Source of the DNA: Sinomonas terrae
Lineage (GTDB): Bacteria; Actinomycetota; Actinomycetes; Actinomycetales; Micrococcaceae
Assembly (NCBI RefSeq): GCF_022539255.1
Contig: NZ_JAKZBV010000001.1
Location: forward strand, 434,001 to 498,000
Length of the DNA stretch: 64,000 bases
Reading direction: 5' to 3'
Shown here: one piece after another, positions 34,762 to 46,957 of the stretch
Numbering within the stretch: the first letter of the stretch is position 1
How the letters are laid out: each line of letters begins with the position of its first letter
The notes under the pieces: generated by a model
The model's input: only the letters and a program-made list of their open reading frames with translations
The model's database searches: none
Told to the model about the DNA's origin: nothing
Translations under genes and position numbers: made by a program

Positions 34762-34968
34762 GGCAGCTCCCTCGCTCCCGGGGCCGCCGTGGGCCGGTGA
34801 CCCTTCAGCTGTCTTTCTATGTTACGCCGGGGTACTACCCGCGGGTAGGGCGCCTCTCGGCGCTGTGCCCAAGGGACGTACGACGACGGCCGCGCACCTT
34901 TCGCGCGCAAGCTGCGAAGTCCGCGTTAAGGACGCGCTAAGAACGCCGGTTCGCCGCGTATCGGACGG

Positions 34969-34974
34969 TAGCCT
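34969..34974 (+). promoter_or_regulatory. Possible -10 element TAGCCT of the 6C-like RNA
   Basis: TAGCCT is placed about 7 nt before the first stem of the RNA. A convincing -35 was not found. Confidence 0.35.
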
Positions 34975-34978
34975 TACT

Positions 34979-35076
34979 GGCGGTTGATGCGGGCATTCCC
35001 CCATACGTCCGCATCGCCGCCTGTGGTCGCCCCGGCGCGTGTTTCCCCCAAACGCACGCTGGGGCGACCCTTTTTT
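34979..35076 (+). ncRNA. 6C-like small RNA
   Basis: Two stem-loops with C-rich loops, the definition of the actinobacterial 6C RNA family. Stem 1 is GGCGG..GATGCGG (34979-34992) against CCGCATC.CCGCC (35009-35021), its loop holding TTCCCCC. Stem 2 has perfect 9-bp arms GGTCGCCCC (35025-35033) and GGGGCGACC (35061-35069), its loop holding TTTCCCCCAAA, followed by C and six T, an intrinsic terminator on the plus strand. Both flanking protein genes run on the minus strand, so the terminator must belong to its own transcript. The C runs here are five long rather than six. In other actinobacteria the C-rich loops pair with G-rich ribosome sites of mRNAs. Confidence 0.75.
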
Positions 35077-35115
35077 GCTGGCCGTTTTTTTGCTGGCCGG
35101 TTTTCTGCTGGCCGG
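35071..35115. repeat. T-run plus GCTGGCCG triplicate
   Basis: Three units of TTTTTTGCTGGCCG-type (35071, 35085, 35101) follow the RNA terminator, giving three T-runs of 4-7. They sit just behind the stop of the MFS gene on the minus strand. Confidence 0.7.
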
Positions 35116-35118
35116 AAC

Positions 35119-36363
35119 CTATTGCGGCCCACCCTCGCCACGTCCGGGCGGATAGGCGTGGCGCCGCCCGACCACGGTCATCCCGAGCGCCACCGCGGCC
35201 GGTATGGCGGCGGCGAGCGGAACCAACTGGGCGCCGGCGACGCTGAGGGACAGCGCCCCGTAGGCCGCGCCGAGCGCGATGCCGAGCTGGATCGTCACGA
35301 CGCTCAGCCCGTTGGCGGCCTCCCCCTGTTCACCGCCCGCCCGGAGGATGGCTGCCTGGTTGTAGATGCCCACCGCGCCGATCCCCGCGCCCCACAGCGC
35401 GGTGAGCGTGATGAGGCCACCCCACGTCCCCGAGAACAGCGGCATGGCGGCGAAGGCAATCGCGATGACCGCGATGGTCACGATGAGGGACCTGCGCGGG
35501 AAACGGTCGGCGGTGATGCCCGCAGCCCAGATCCCGAGCAGACCCGCGACTCCGATGACGGAGAGGGAGACGCTCGTGGCGGCATCGGGCAGTGCCTCGG
35601 CGCGGACGAACAGGGCGATGTAGGTGAAGAGCGCGAAGTGGGCGAAGAGGAGAAGCGGCCACGCCGTCGCGACCGTCACGACGCCGGGCTGACGGACGGC
35701 CAGGCGGATCGAGGGGCGCGCGCTCGCGGCGCTGAGGCTTATGGCAGGGAGCAGCAGGATCGCGAGCACGCCGAGCACCGCGGCCACTCCGGCGAGCACG
35801 AGGAAGGAGGCTCGCCAGGACATGATTCCGCCGAGGAGCGTCCCGAGCGGGGCGCCCGCGGCCATCGCGATGCTGTTGCCGCTGAAGACGACGGCCATGC
35901 CACGGCCCATGGCGTCGGCCGGCACGATCTTGGCCACATAGGGCGCCATGGTGGACCACAGCAGGCCGTGCGCGATGCCGCCCAGGAGGCGCGCCGCTAC
36001 GGCAAGCGCGAGCACGGGGCTGGCCGCGAGCAAGACGTTGCTGAGCGCGAAGAGGAAGACGACGCCGACGAGGAGTCGCTTCCTCGGAACCCTTCCCGCG
36101 AGGAACTTCGAGAGCGGCAACGCCGTGACGACAATGACGCCGGCATAGGCGGCCGTGAGGGAGCCCACCGTCGACTCTCCGACCTGGAGGTCGCGGCTGA
36201 TCTGGGGCAAGAGCCCGGACGGGAGGAGCTCGGTCGTCACGGCCGTGAACCCCAGCGCTGCGAGCACCACGAGGGGGGCCCACGGGAGGTTCCGGGAACG
36301 GACGGGCGGCGAGGGGCGAACGCTGCTGGCCGCGGTGGCTGTGGGCTGCTTCTCGGCAGCCAT
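35119..36363 (-). CDS. MFS exporter, DHA1 (AraJ-like)
   Basis: A 414-residue transporter with 12 predicted helices. The first helix leads into TELLPSGLLPQISRDL, the hallmark of sugar-efflux/AraJ-type DHA1 proteins, and motif A is KFLAGRVPRKRLL. Residues 1-30 are polar. It probably exports a small hydrophilic compound. It diverges from the ArsR-SRPBCC pair across a 165-nt region with two palindromes, so the ArsR protein may control both directions. Confidence 0.88.
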   Translation of the reverse strand: MAAEKQPTATAASSVRPSPPVRSRNLPWAPLVVLAALGFTAVTTELLPSGLLPQISRDLQVGESTVGSLTAAYAGVIVVTALPLSKFLAGRVPRKRLLVGVVFLFALSNVLLAASPVLALAVAARLLGGIAHGLLWSTMAPYVAKIVPADAMGRGMAVVFSGNSIAMAAGAPLGTLLGGIMSWRASFLVLAGVAAVLGVLAILLLPAISLSAASARPSIRLAVRQPGVVTVATAWPLLLFAHFALFTYIALFVRAEALPDAATSVSLSVIGVAGLLGIWAAGITADRFPRRSLIVTIAVIAIAFAAMPLFSGTWGGLITLTALWGAGIGAVGIYNQAAILRAGGEQGEAANGLSVVTIQLGIALGAAYGALSLSVAGAQLVPLAAAIPAAVALGMTVVGRRHAYPPGRGEGGPQ

Positions 36364-36471
36364 GGGGCAGTCCCTTCTGCGGGACTCGCCTGCGGGCTGG
36401 CCCGCTGGTCGTTCAACGTGTTCTTTCTAGAGAACCACAGGCCGAGTGCGGGCGGGGCGCCGAAAGGTGGT

Positions 36472-36486
36472 CCTAGGAGTCCTAGG
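36472..36486. promoter_or_regulatory. Palindrome CCTAGGAGTCCTAGG
   Basis: Seven-base arms CCTAGGA/TCCTAGG around a central G, 12 nt upstream of the ArsR operator. Possible second binding site in the divergent control region. Confidence 0.45.
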
Positions 36487-36491
36487 GTGGC

Positions 36492-36521
36492 TTGACGCGT
36501 AGGAAATTTCCTACGTATGGT
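36492..36521 (+). promoter_or_regulatory. arsR promoter with 18-bp operator
   Basis: TTGACG (36492-36497) and TATGGT (36516-36521) are 18 nt apart. The spacer is filled by a perfect 18-bp palindrome CGTAGGAAATTTCCTACG (36498-36515). A dimer bound here would block RNA polymerase, so the ArsR protein encoded next should repress itself. Transcription should start at about GTG 36529. Confidence 0.75.
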
Positions 36522-36528
36522 GGAACCC

Positions 36529-36930
36529 GTGCCACGGCAGAGCAGGGAGACCCCGACGGACCACGTGTTCGGAGCCCTCGCGCATCCCGTGCGCAGGGAC
36601 CTGCTCGCTGCGCTGCTCGAGGGGCCGCAGACCGCTCAATCGCTCGCCGACCGCTACGAAATGGCCCGGCCGAGCGTTGCCGAACACCTCAGGGTGCTTC
36701 GCGCCGTCGGCCTCGTCGCCGAACGGCAGGCGGGGCGCAACCGGTACTACTCCCTCACTCCAGAGCCGCTCTCGCTCCTGCGGGCGTGGCTCGAACCCTA
36801 CGAGCAGTTCTGGCGGGGACGCGTCTCGCGGCTCGCCGCGCTGCTCGACGAATCCGCTCAGGATGAATCCGCTCAGGATGAATCCGTTCAGGATGAATCC
36901 GCTCAAGAAAGGGACACTTCCCGTGACTGA
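36529..36930 (+). CDS. ArsR-family repressor
   Basis: A 133-residue winged-helix regulator. HVFGALAHPVRRDLLAALLEGP opens the domain and QSLADRYEMARPSVAEHLRVLRAVGLV is the helix-turn-helix, followed by the wing ERQAGRNRYYSLT. Metal-binding cysteines are absent, as in the ArsR subgroup paired with SRPBCC proteins. The C-terminus carries four DESAQ repeats (15-bp DNA unit at 36849-36906). GTG 36529 is chosen because the -10 element covers the in-frame ATG 36517. The end overlaps the SRPBCC gene by 8 nt. Confidence 0.88.
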   Translation: MPRQSRETPTDHVFGALAHPVRRDLLAALLEGPQTAQSLADRYEMARPSVAEHLRVLRAVGLVAERQAGRNRYYSLTPEPLSLLRAWLEPYEQFWRGRVSRLAALLDESAQDESAQDESVQDESAQERDTSRD

Positions 36931-37405
36931 CGCCAACTCCGCCGATCCCACCGAGATCCGAGTCGACGACTTCCTCCCGCACCCTCCCGCCGTCGTCTGG
37001 CGCGCTCTGACCACGCCCGAGCTGCTCGCCAAGTGGCTCATGCCCAACGACTTCGCACCCGTCGTCGGCCATCGCTTCACGTTCCGGAGCGCGCCGATCG
37101 AGGCGACCCGCTTCTCGGGCGTCACCGCGTGCGAGGTCCTCGAGCTGCGCGAGCCGGAGCTCCTGGTCATCTCGTGGGCGGATGCATCGCCCGGGAATGA
37201 CATGAAGACCACGGTCACCTTCCGCCTCGAGGCGCACGACGGCGGCACGCGCCTGAGCCTTGTGCAGGCAGGCTTCCGCCCAGATCACGAGAACGACCAG
37301 CTGGCCCGTAAGATCATGGGCGGCGGCTGGGGAGGCCACCTGTTCCGCCGTCTGCGGGAAATCCTGGACGAGGGGGCGGGCGTCTCACCATCCCAGACCG
37401 CCTGA
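36923..37405 (+). CDS. SRPBCC (AHSA1-like) ligand-binding protein
   Basis: A 160-residue START-like protein. DFLPHPPAVVWRALTTPELLAKWLMPNDF is the opening strand-helix pattern of Aha1-type domains, and the second half has TTVTFRLEAHDGGTRLSLVQAGF with the final long helix. These proteins bind hydrophobic ligands and are typically encoded with an ArsR repressor that senses the same signal. GTG 36923 has AAGAAAGGG about 9 nt upstream and lies inside the arsR end. Function beyond ligand binding is unknown. Confidence 0.88.
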   Translation: MTDANSADPTEIRVDDFLPHPPAVVWRALTTPELLAKWLMPNDFAPVVGHRFTFRSAPIEATRFSGVTACEVLELREPELLVISWADASPGNDMKTTVTFRLEAHDGGTRLSLVQAGFRPDHENDQLARKIMGGGWGGHLFRRLREILDEGAGVSPSQTA

Positions 37406-37452
37406 TTTGCAGGCCCCGCACGCGCGGCCTAGTATTTAACGCTGTCGTATGC

Positions 37453-37465
37453 AGTGGAGTCCACT
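37453..37465. promoter_or_regulatory. Palindrome AGTGGAGTCCACT
   Basis: Six-base arms around a central G in the 231-bp region between the SRPBCC gene and rpmB. It may be the operator of the ribosomal protein cluster. It does not look like a known Zur box. Confidence 0.35.
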
Positions 37466-37636
37466 TCTCGGCACTGAAGACACCGTCTAACCCGCGGCGA
37501 GGAACTTCGGCTGGCTCTCACCCCGCCTGGTCACCCTCCGGAAAGCTGCAGAACTACGGTGCATCAAGGTGGCGGGACGCATCTGCGGACCGTCATTTTT
37601 ACTGCAACTGTTGACTACAACTTGGAGGAGCGAACT

Positions 37637-37873
37637 GTGGCAGCTCATTGCCAGGTGACCGGGGCCAAGCCCGCGTTCGGTCACTCAATCTCCCACTCGC
37701 ACCGCCGCACCAAGCGTCGGTTCGATCCGAACATCCAGAAGAAGCGCTACTGGGTGCCTTCCCTGCGCCGTAACGTGACCCTCACGGTCTCGGCCCGCGG
37801 CATCAAGACCATCGACGTGCGCGGCATCGACTCGGTCGTCGCCGAGCTGCTTGCGAAGGGTGTGAAGCTCTGA
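37637..37873 (+). CDS. rpmB: 50S ribosomal protein L28, zinc-free form
   Basis: 78 residues. After CQVTGAKPAFGHSISHSHRRTKRR comes VPSLRRNVTLTVSARGIKTID and the usual VVAELLAKG end. The four Cys of zinc-binding L28 are missing (only C5 remains), so this is the C-minus paralogue used when zinc is scarce. GTG 37637 has GGAGGAG 6 nt upstream. Its stop overlaps rpmG (TGATG). With rpmG and rpsN it forms the set often controlled by Zur in actinobacteria, although no clear Zur box is seen. Confidence 0.93.
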   Translation: MAAHCQVTGAKPAFGHSISHSHRRTKRRFDPNIQKKRYWVPSLRRNVTLTVSARGIKTIDVRGIDSVVAELLAKGVKL

Positions 37874-38043
37874 TGGCCAAGAAGGACAAGGACGCACGTC
37901 CGATCATCAAGCTCAAGTCCACCGCGGGCACCGGCTACACGTACGTGACCCGGAAGAACCGTCGGAACGACCCCGATCGTCTCGTGATGAAGAAGTACGA
38001 TCCGGTCGTCCGCAAGCACGTCGACTTCCGAGAGGAGCGCTAA
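37873..38043 (+). CDS. rpmG: 50S ribosomal protein L33, zinc-free form
   Basis: A 56-residue protein, too short for simple ORF searches. It starts MAKKDKDARPIIKLKSTAG, continues with YTYVTRKNRRNDPDRL and ends HVDFREER, the standard L33 pattern. It has no Cys at all, unlike the zinc-binding form with two CxxC pairs. ATG 37873 overlaps the rpmB stop. Three nt separate it from rpsN. Confidence 0.93.
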   Translation: MAKKDKDARPIIKLKSTAGTGYTYVTRKNRRNDPDRLVMKKYDPVVRKHVDFREER

Positions 38044-38046
38044 ACC

Positions 38047-38352
38047 ATGGCCAAGAAGTCCAAGATTGCCCGCAACGAGCAGCGCAAGGTCATCGTTGAG
38101 CGCTACGCCGCGAAGCGTGCCGAGCTGAAGAAGACCCTCGTCGACGAGAACGCGTCGGACGAGGCCCGCGAGGCCGCTCGCCTCGGCCTGCAGAAGCTTC
38201 CGCGCGACGCCTCGCCGGTCCGCCTCCGCAACCGCGACCAGATCGACGGCCGCCCGCGCGGCACGTTCCAGAAGTTCGGGATCTCCCGCGTGCGCTTCCG
38301 TGAGATGGCGCACCGCGGCGAGCTGCCGGGCGTCACGAAGTCGTCCTGGTAG
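38047..38352 (+). CDS. rpsN: 30S ribosomal protein S14, long zinc-free form
   Basis: 101 residues, the long S14 type without the CxxC zinc knuckle of the 61-residue form. It starts MAKKSKIARNEQRKVIVERYAAKR and ends RFREMAHRGELPGVTKSSW, the conserved C-terminus. It sits in the 30S head. Last gene of the rpmB-rpmG-rpsN operon; a strong hairpin follows. All three gene products lack structural zinc, which points to a zinc-saving cluster. Confidence 0.95.
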   Translation: MAKKSKIARNEQRKVIVERYAAKRAELKKTLVDENASDEAREAARLGLQKLPRDASPVRLRNRDQIDGRPRGTFQKFGISRVRFREMAHRGELPGVTKSSW

Positions 38353-38388
38353 AGGCCTGCGCTTCCTGAGCGCAGCGTCAGCCACGTC

Positions 38389-38424
38389 CGAAGGGGCGGC
38401 ACCCGATGGGGTGCCGCCCCTTCG
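38389..38424 (+). terminator. 16-bp perfect hairpin after rpsN
   Basis: CGAAGGGGCGGCACCC and GGGTGCCGCCCCTTCG pair without mismatch over a GATG loop, 36 nt after the stop. No T-run. Confidence 0.75.
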
Positions 38425-38499
38425 GCGTTCCCGGAACCCTCTTCCGTTCGCGGCGCTGGGCCTTCCGTTCGAGGGGCGGGGCCGGGCAGCATGGGACCC

Positions 38500-39123
38500 A
38501 TGGAGAGCATCTATCCGTCCGTCTACAAGCTCCAGCGGAGCGTCGGATCCAACGGCTATGCAGTGGTCGACGGCGATGCGGTCGCCGTCGTGGACCCCGG
38601 AATGCCCGCGGGGAGTGGCCGGGTGATCGAAGAGCTGACGAGCGCAGGACTGCTCGACCGTGTGACGGACGTGCTAGTGACCCATGCGGACCTCGACCAT
38701 GTGGGAGCCGCGGCGGCCGTTCAAGGCGCTACAGGTGCCAGGGTGTGGCTCGGGCGTGCTGACGCCGAGATTCTCGAAGGGAAGCGACCGCCGGCGACGT
38801 GGTTCCGTCGGCTCCTTGCGCGGCGGGAGGCGCCCGAGGTTGCAGGGGGTCTTGAATTGCTCGACGGCGGGGAGGAACCATTCCCCGGAGTGAAGGCGAT
38901 TGCCACTCCCGGGCATACGCCGGGGCACATGGTCTTCACTTTCGAGGAGGTCGTCTTCGCCGGGGATGCCGTGCGCGGGACCGACAAGGGCCTGCGACTC
39001 ATGCCGCGGGCCCTCACGAGTGACCTGAGCGAGGCCAAGGCTTCCCTCGACCTGATCGCCGGACTCGGTGCGCGATGGCTCTGTCCTGGGCACGGGCGCA
39101 TCCGCGAGTTGTCGGCCCTCTGA
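38500..39123 (+). CDS. Metallo-beta-lactamase-fold hydrolase
   Basis: A 207-residue MBL-fold protein. The metal motif is THADLDHVG (His, Asp, Asp, His), where Asp replaces the middle His of the standard HxHxDH; the further His sites are in TPGHTPGHM and CPGHGRI. It resembles glyoxalase II-like hydrolases of unknown substrate. ATG 38500 (MESIYPSVYKL) is preceded by CAGCAT with a 7-nt gap; ATG 38491 is in frame and could also be used. No partner genes; the rRNA operon promoter follows after 260 nt. Confidence 0.88.
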   Translation: MESIYPSVYKLQRSVGSNGYAVVDGDAVAVVDPGMPAGSGRVIEELTSAGLLDRVTDVLVTHADLDHVGAAAAVQGATGARVWLGRADAEILEGKRPPATWFRRLLARREAPEVAGGLELLDGGEEPFPGVKAIATPGHTPGHMVFTFEEVVFAGDAVRGTDKGLRLMPRALTSDLSEAKASLDLIAGLGARWLCPGHGRIRELSAL

Positions 39124-39380
39124 AGCACGGGGTTGCCCGCGGGGTGCTGGCGGTATGCGAGGGCTTTGGCTGGGCGGGTGCGGACGGGCGCGGAGCCCAC
39201 GGGCGACCGATTTGCGAGGCCCTTGGGGAGCCTGTAATGTAGTCCGGGTTGCCGCCGAGCAGTGAGCGGCACGAATCCTTGAAATCCGAACCTTCAACAG
39301 TCGAGTTGGACCATGTCCGAATCGGCTGGGAACGGGCGAAAAGGAGCCCCTCTTGGCAAATTCGAGCGGATAGCGCGGAT

Positions 39381-39409
39381 TTGCGGGAGAGCGGGAAAAC
39401 CGATAAAGT
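39381..39409 (+). promoter_or_regulatory. rRNA promoter
   Basis: TTGCGG (39381-39386), 17-nt spacer, TAAAGT (39404-39409). This is the best sigma-70-type promoter in front of 16S. Other, weaker promoters further upstream are possible. Confidence 0.65.
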
Positions 39410-39473
39410 TTTACCTCGTTCGGTTGGGAGATATCCCGGGTTTTGGTGCCTGGGGGATGTACTTTCTGGGCCT

Positions 39474-39487
39474 GTTGTTTGAGAACT
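39474..39487 (+). promoter_or_regulatory. boxA-type antitermination element, 16S leader
   Basis: GTTGTTTGAGAACT, followed by CAATAGTGTG, is the rRNA leader motif known from mycobacteria. The same 14-mer recurs before 23S at 41565. Confidence 0.75.
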
Positions 39488-39644
39488 CAATAGTGTGCCA
39501 TGTTCGATTGACGCCATTTTTTTTGATGGCTGTATTGCCTGGCCTGTGCGCCCTCGTGTGTGCGGGCTGGGTTTTTGGCTTGGATCTGGTGGTCGGGGGT
39601 GTCCTTTTCCGGGGCGTGCCGGCTGCCTGTGCTTTTTTGTTTTT

Positions 39645-44890
<5,246 letters not shown>

Positions 44891-45098
44891 CACACACACA
44901 ACGGCACTGCCCGCGTCCACTCTACGGTCCCCGGACAACAACCCCACGGGACACCCCCCAAAAGGGGAACACCCCCCCAACGGGGGACCAGCACGACCGA
45001 ACACAGCACAACCGAACACAGCACCGCGCACCAGCGCACCGCGACCGCACGCTTCCCCACCACTCCCGCACAGCCGGGGGCCGGTGCGAGGAGAGAGG

Positions 45099-45216
45099 GT
45101 TACGGCGGCCATAGCGTGGGGGAAACGCCCGGACCCATCCCGAACCCGGAAGCTAAGCCCCACAGCGCCGATGGTACTGCACCCGCCAGGGTGTGGGAGA
45201 GTAGGACACCGCCGGA
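45099..45216 (+). rRNA. rrf: 5S ribosomal RNA
   Basis: About 118 nt, starting GTTACGGCGGCCATAGCG and ending ACACCGCCGGAC, with the middle CCCATCCCGAACCCGGAAGC. The two ends pair. It follows 23S after about 208 nt that contain a CCGAACACAGCAC direct repeat. Confidence 0.95.
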
Positions 45217-45229
45217 CAGCACCACACGC

Positions 45230-45260
45230 CGAGGGCCCCACAACGACCGTGGGGCCCTCG
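45230..45260 (+). terminator. rRNA operon terminator
   Basis: CGAGGGCCCCAC and GTGGGGCCCTCG pair perfectly (12 bp) over a 7-nt loop, 14 nt after 5S. No T-run. Confidence 0.8.
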
Positions 45261-45344
45261 CCGCACTTAAAAGGACCACCACAGGCACCCAGAGACGACC
45301 ACAGGCAAGCCGGGCCCCGCGCCCACCGGCCCGCCCGCATCCCC

Positions 45345-45443
45345 GTCTCGGGTACAGAAAACCGCCCCCACAGGCATCTCGGGTACGCGAACCCACCCCC
45401 ACAGGCGTCTCGGGTACAGGTCATCTGTACCCGAAACCGGACG
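45345..45443. repeat. 31-bp tandem repeat with CTCGGGTAC core
   Basis: Units start at 45345, 45376 and 45407 (GTCTCGGGTACAG...CCCCCACAGGC). The last unit forms a perfect 10-bp hairpin TCGGGTACAG/CTGTACCCGA (45410-45434). The core is the reverse complement of GTACCCGAG in the array at 52588. No gene lies between the terminator and 45507. Confidence 0.8.
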
Positions 45444-45507
45444 GGCGGGGAGCTACCGCACCCGGGCGGGTCGCTCCCAGAGTCGAATCCTTCGGCGAAT
45501 CGCTCTC

Positions 45508-46356
45508 TCAGGCGAATCGTTCGACGACCCGTGCGAGCATCTCGCGACCGTTTTGCTCAAAAGGTGCGTCACCGACGTCGTGCGCCCAGACTATGGTGCC
45601 CAGCGACTGAAGGAGGTTGTCGAGGAGCCAGGAGCCGGGTTCATCTTCGGGATCGCGCCGATATGCGCCTAGGAAGGCGCTCCTCAATTCAGGATGGTCC
45701 GTGAAGTACGCGTGCTCGAGTCGTACGAGGTCTGTGACCCACGGGCGGTAGCCGGCGCGACCGAAGTCGATGACCCGAACGACGCCTTGGTCTTCGACCC
45801 AGTTGCGAGGTTGGTAGTCGCCATGCGTCGCATAGAGCATCCGGGGCGCCGGGCGGTGCGTTCGGAGCAGATGGCGTGCGGCTTCGAGGTGCGGCTGCGG
45901 CGCAAGGCGATCGGCTCGATTGAGGAAGTCGCCGATCTTGTGAATGGCAGCCGGGTCATAGCTTGGTGTCTCTTGAACTGGCCGGTGGAGGAGCGCCAGG
46001 AGTTCGCCTGCTTGCCGGAACGTTTCCGGTGAATATTCGTGCGCACCGCCTTCAACGAGGTGGCCGGGGAGCCAGGTCGCGACTATGAGGCCAACTCTGC
46101 CGTTGCCATACAAGAGGCGCGGGGACCGCGTTCCGAGGGGCTCGGTCATATCCCGATATGCCCTGATCTCCCGCTGGATGTGATGCAAAGTCGGGCTGGC
46201 CTTCACGACGACAGGACCTTCGGGGCTCCTCACACGGAGCACTCGGATGTCCTGCACACCCCACGACATGTCCTCCTCTAGATGCCATTCGCCGAGCCAA
46301 TGGTCGAGGAGACGGAGCTGCTCCCGCGGGAGAAGATCGGCGCGTGAGACGGTCAC
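45508..46356 (-). CDS. Phosphotransferase of the aminoglycoside kinase fold
   Basis: A 282-residue APH/choline-kinase-fold protein. The catalytic loop THGDYQPRNW (Asp, Asn) and the metal site VIDFGRAG are complete; PVVVKAS gives the ATP-binding Lys. The N-terminal lobe is short. Many such proteins in actinobacteria phosphorylate unknown small molecules; nothing here proves antibiotic resistance. Third positions look less GC-rich than usual for the window, which could reflect horizontal origin. Start ATG 46356 lies in a monocistronic context; the gene ends just after the 31-bp repeats. Confidence 0.85.
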   Translation of the reverse strand: MTVSRADLLPREQLRLLDHWLGEWHLEEDMSWGVQDIRVLRVRSPEGPVVVKASPTLHHIQREIRAYRDMTEPLGTRSPRLLYGNGRVGLIVATWLPGHLVEGGAHEYSPETFRQAGELLALLHRPVQETPSYDPAAIHKIGDFLNRADRLAPQPHLEAARHLLRTHRPAPRMLYATHGDYQPRNWVEDQGVVRVIDFGRAGYRPWVTDLVRLEHAYFTDHPELRSAFLGAYRRDPEDEPGSWLLDNLLQSLGTIVWAHDVGDAPFEQNGREMLARVVERFA

Positions 46357-46526
46357 GGCACCACGCTACGCCCCTGATCAGGGCCCCAAGGGCACCATTT
46401 GGCCCAAAAATCCTTGAAAACACGCGGAATCTGCTGGCGCGCCGCGCATTAACTGGTAGTTTCGTCACCAGCAGTTCCGGGCGAACGCTCGCGGGCTGAC
46501 GTACCAACCGACGTCCAGGAGGACAC

Positions 46527-46811
46527 ATGGCTAAGAACCGCAGCGAGCTTGTTGCCGAGGTGGCGGGCAAGACCAACCTCAGCCAGACTGCCGTCAACGG
46601 TGTGCTCGACGCACTGTTCGAGGTCTTCGAGAGCTCCGTCGCCAATGGCGAGAAGGTCAGCATCCCCGGCTGGCTCGCCGTCGAGCGCACCGAGCGTGCT
46701 GCCCGCACGGGCCGCAACCCGCAGACCGGCGAGGAGATCCAGATTCCGGCTGGCTTCGGCGTCAAGCTCACCGCTGGCTCCAAGCTCAAGGCCGCCGCTT
46801 CCACCAAGTAG
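46527..46811 (+). CDS. hup: DNA-binding protein HU
   Basis: A 94-residue HU protein, the nucleoid-associated dimer. It starts MAKNRSELVAEVAGKTNLSQ, contains the DNA-arm region RTGRNPQTGEEIQIPA and ends KLKAAASTK, with no long Lys-rich mycobacterial tail. AGGAGG lies 6 nt before ATG 46527. A T-ended hairpin follows, so it is a single-gene unit. Confidence 0.95.
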   Translation: MAKNRSELVAEVAGKTNLSQTAVNGVLDALFEVFESSVANGEKVSIPGWLAVERTERAARTGRNPQTGEEIQIPAGFGVKLTAGSKLKAAASTK

Positions 46812-46824
46812 CACCACACTTTCT

Positions 46825-46869
46825 GCCCTCGGGGGCGGCGGTTACGATCGCCGCCCGCGAGGGCTTTTT
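46825..46869 (+). terminator. Intrinsic terminator after hup
   Basis: GCCCTCGGGGGCGGCG and CGCCGCCCGCGAGGGC (one mismatch) over an 8-nt loop, followed by TTTTT at 46865-46869, 14 nt after the stop. Confidence 0.85.
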
Positions 46870-46957
46870 GCGTCCTGCGCATGCTCGACCTCGTGGTCTT
46901 ATCCACATAGCGAAGATCCCGGCTCTCAGCTCCCCGCGCATCTGGGAGAATGGTGGG

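Larger units (their letters stand above)
34762..35118. other. 357-bp intergenic region
   Basis: Holds the acyl-CoA dehydrogenase promoter on the minus strand, the 6C-like RNA on the plus strand (34980-35076), and T-rich repeats up to 35115. I see no protein gene. Confidence 0.6.
39124..39644 (+). other. rRNA operon upstream and leader region
   Basis: 521 bp without a protein gene. It carries the promoter at 39381-39409, the boxA-like element at 39474-39487 and a T-rich leader up to the 16S start. Sequence is less GC-rich than coding DNA. Confidence 0.7.

Noticed and set aside
38691..38702. Broken metal site in the MBL protein (HADLDH instead of HxHxDH)
   Set aside because: Asp in this place occurs in other working members of the fold, so it is a variant rather than damage.
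45345..45443. CRISPR array
   Set aside because: Only three contiguous 31-bp units without unique spacers.
45508..46356. Aminoglycoside resistance gene
   Set aside because: Only the general kinase motifs are present; nothing identifies an antibiotic substrate.
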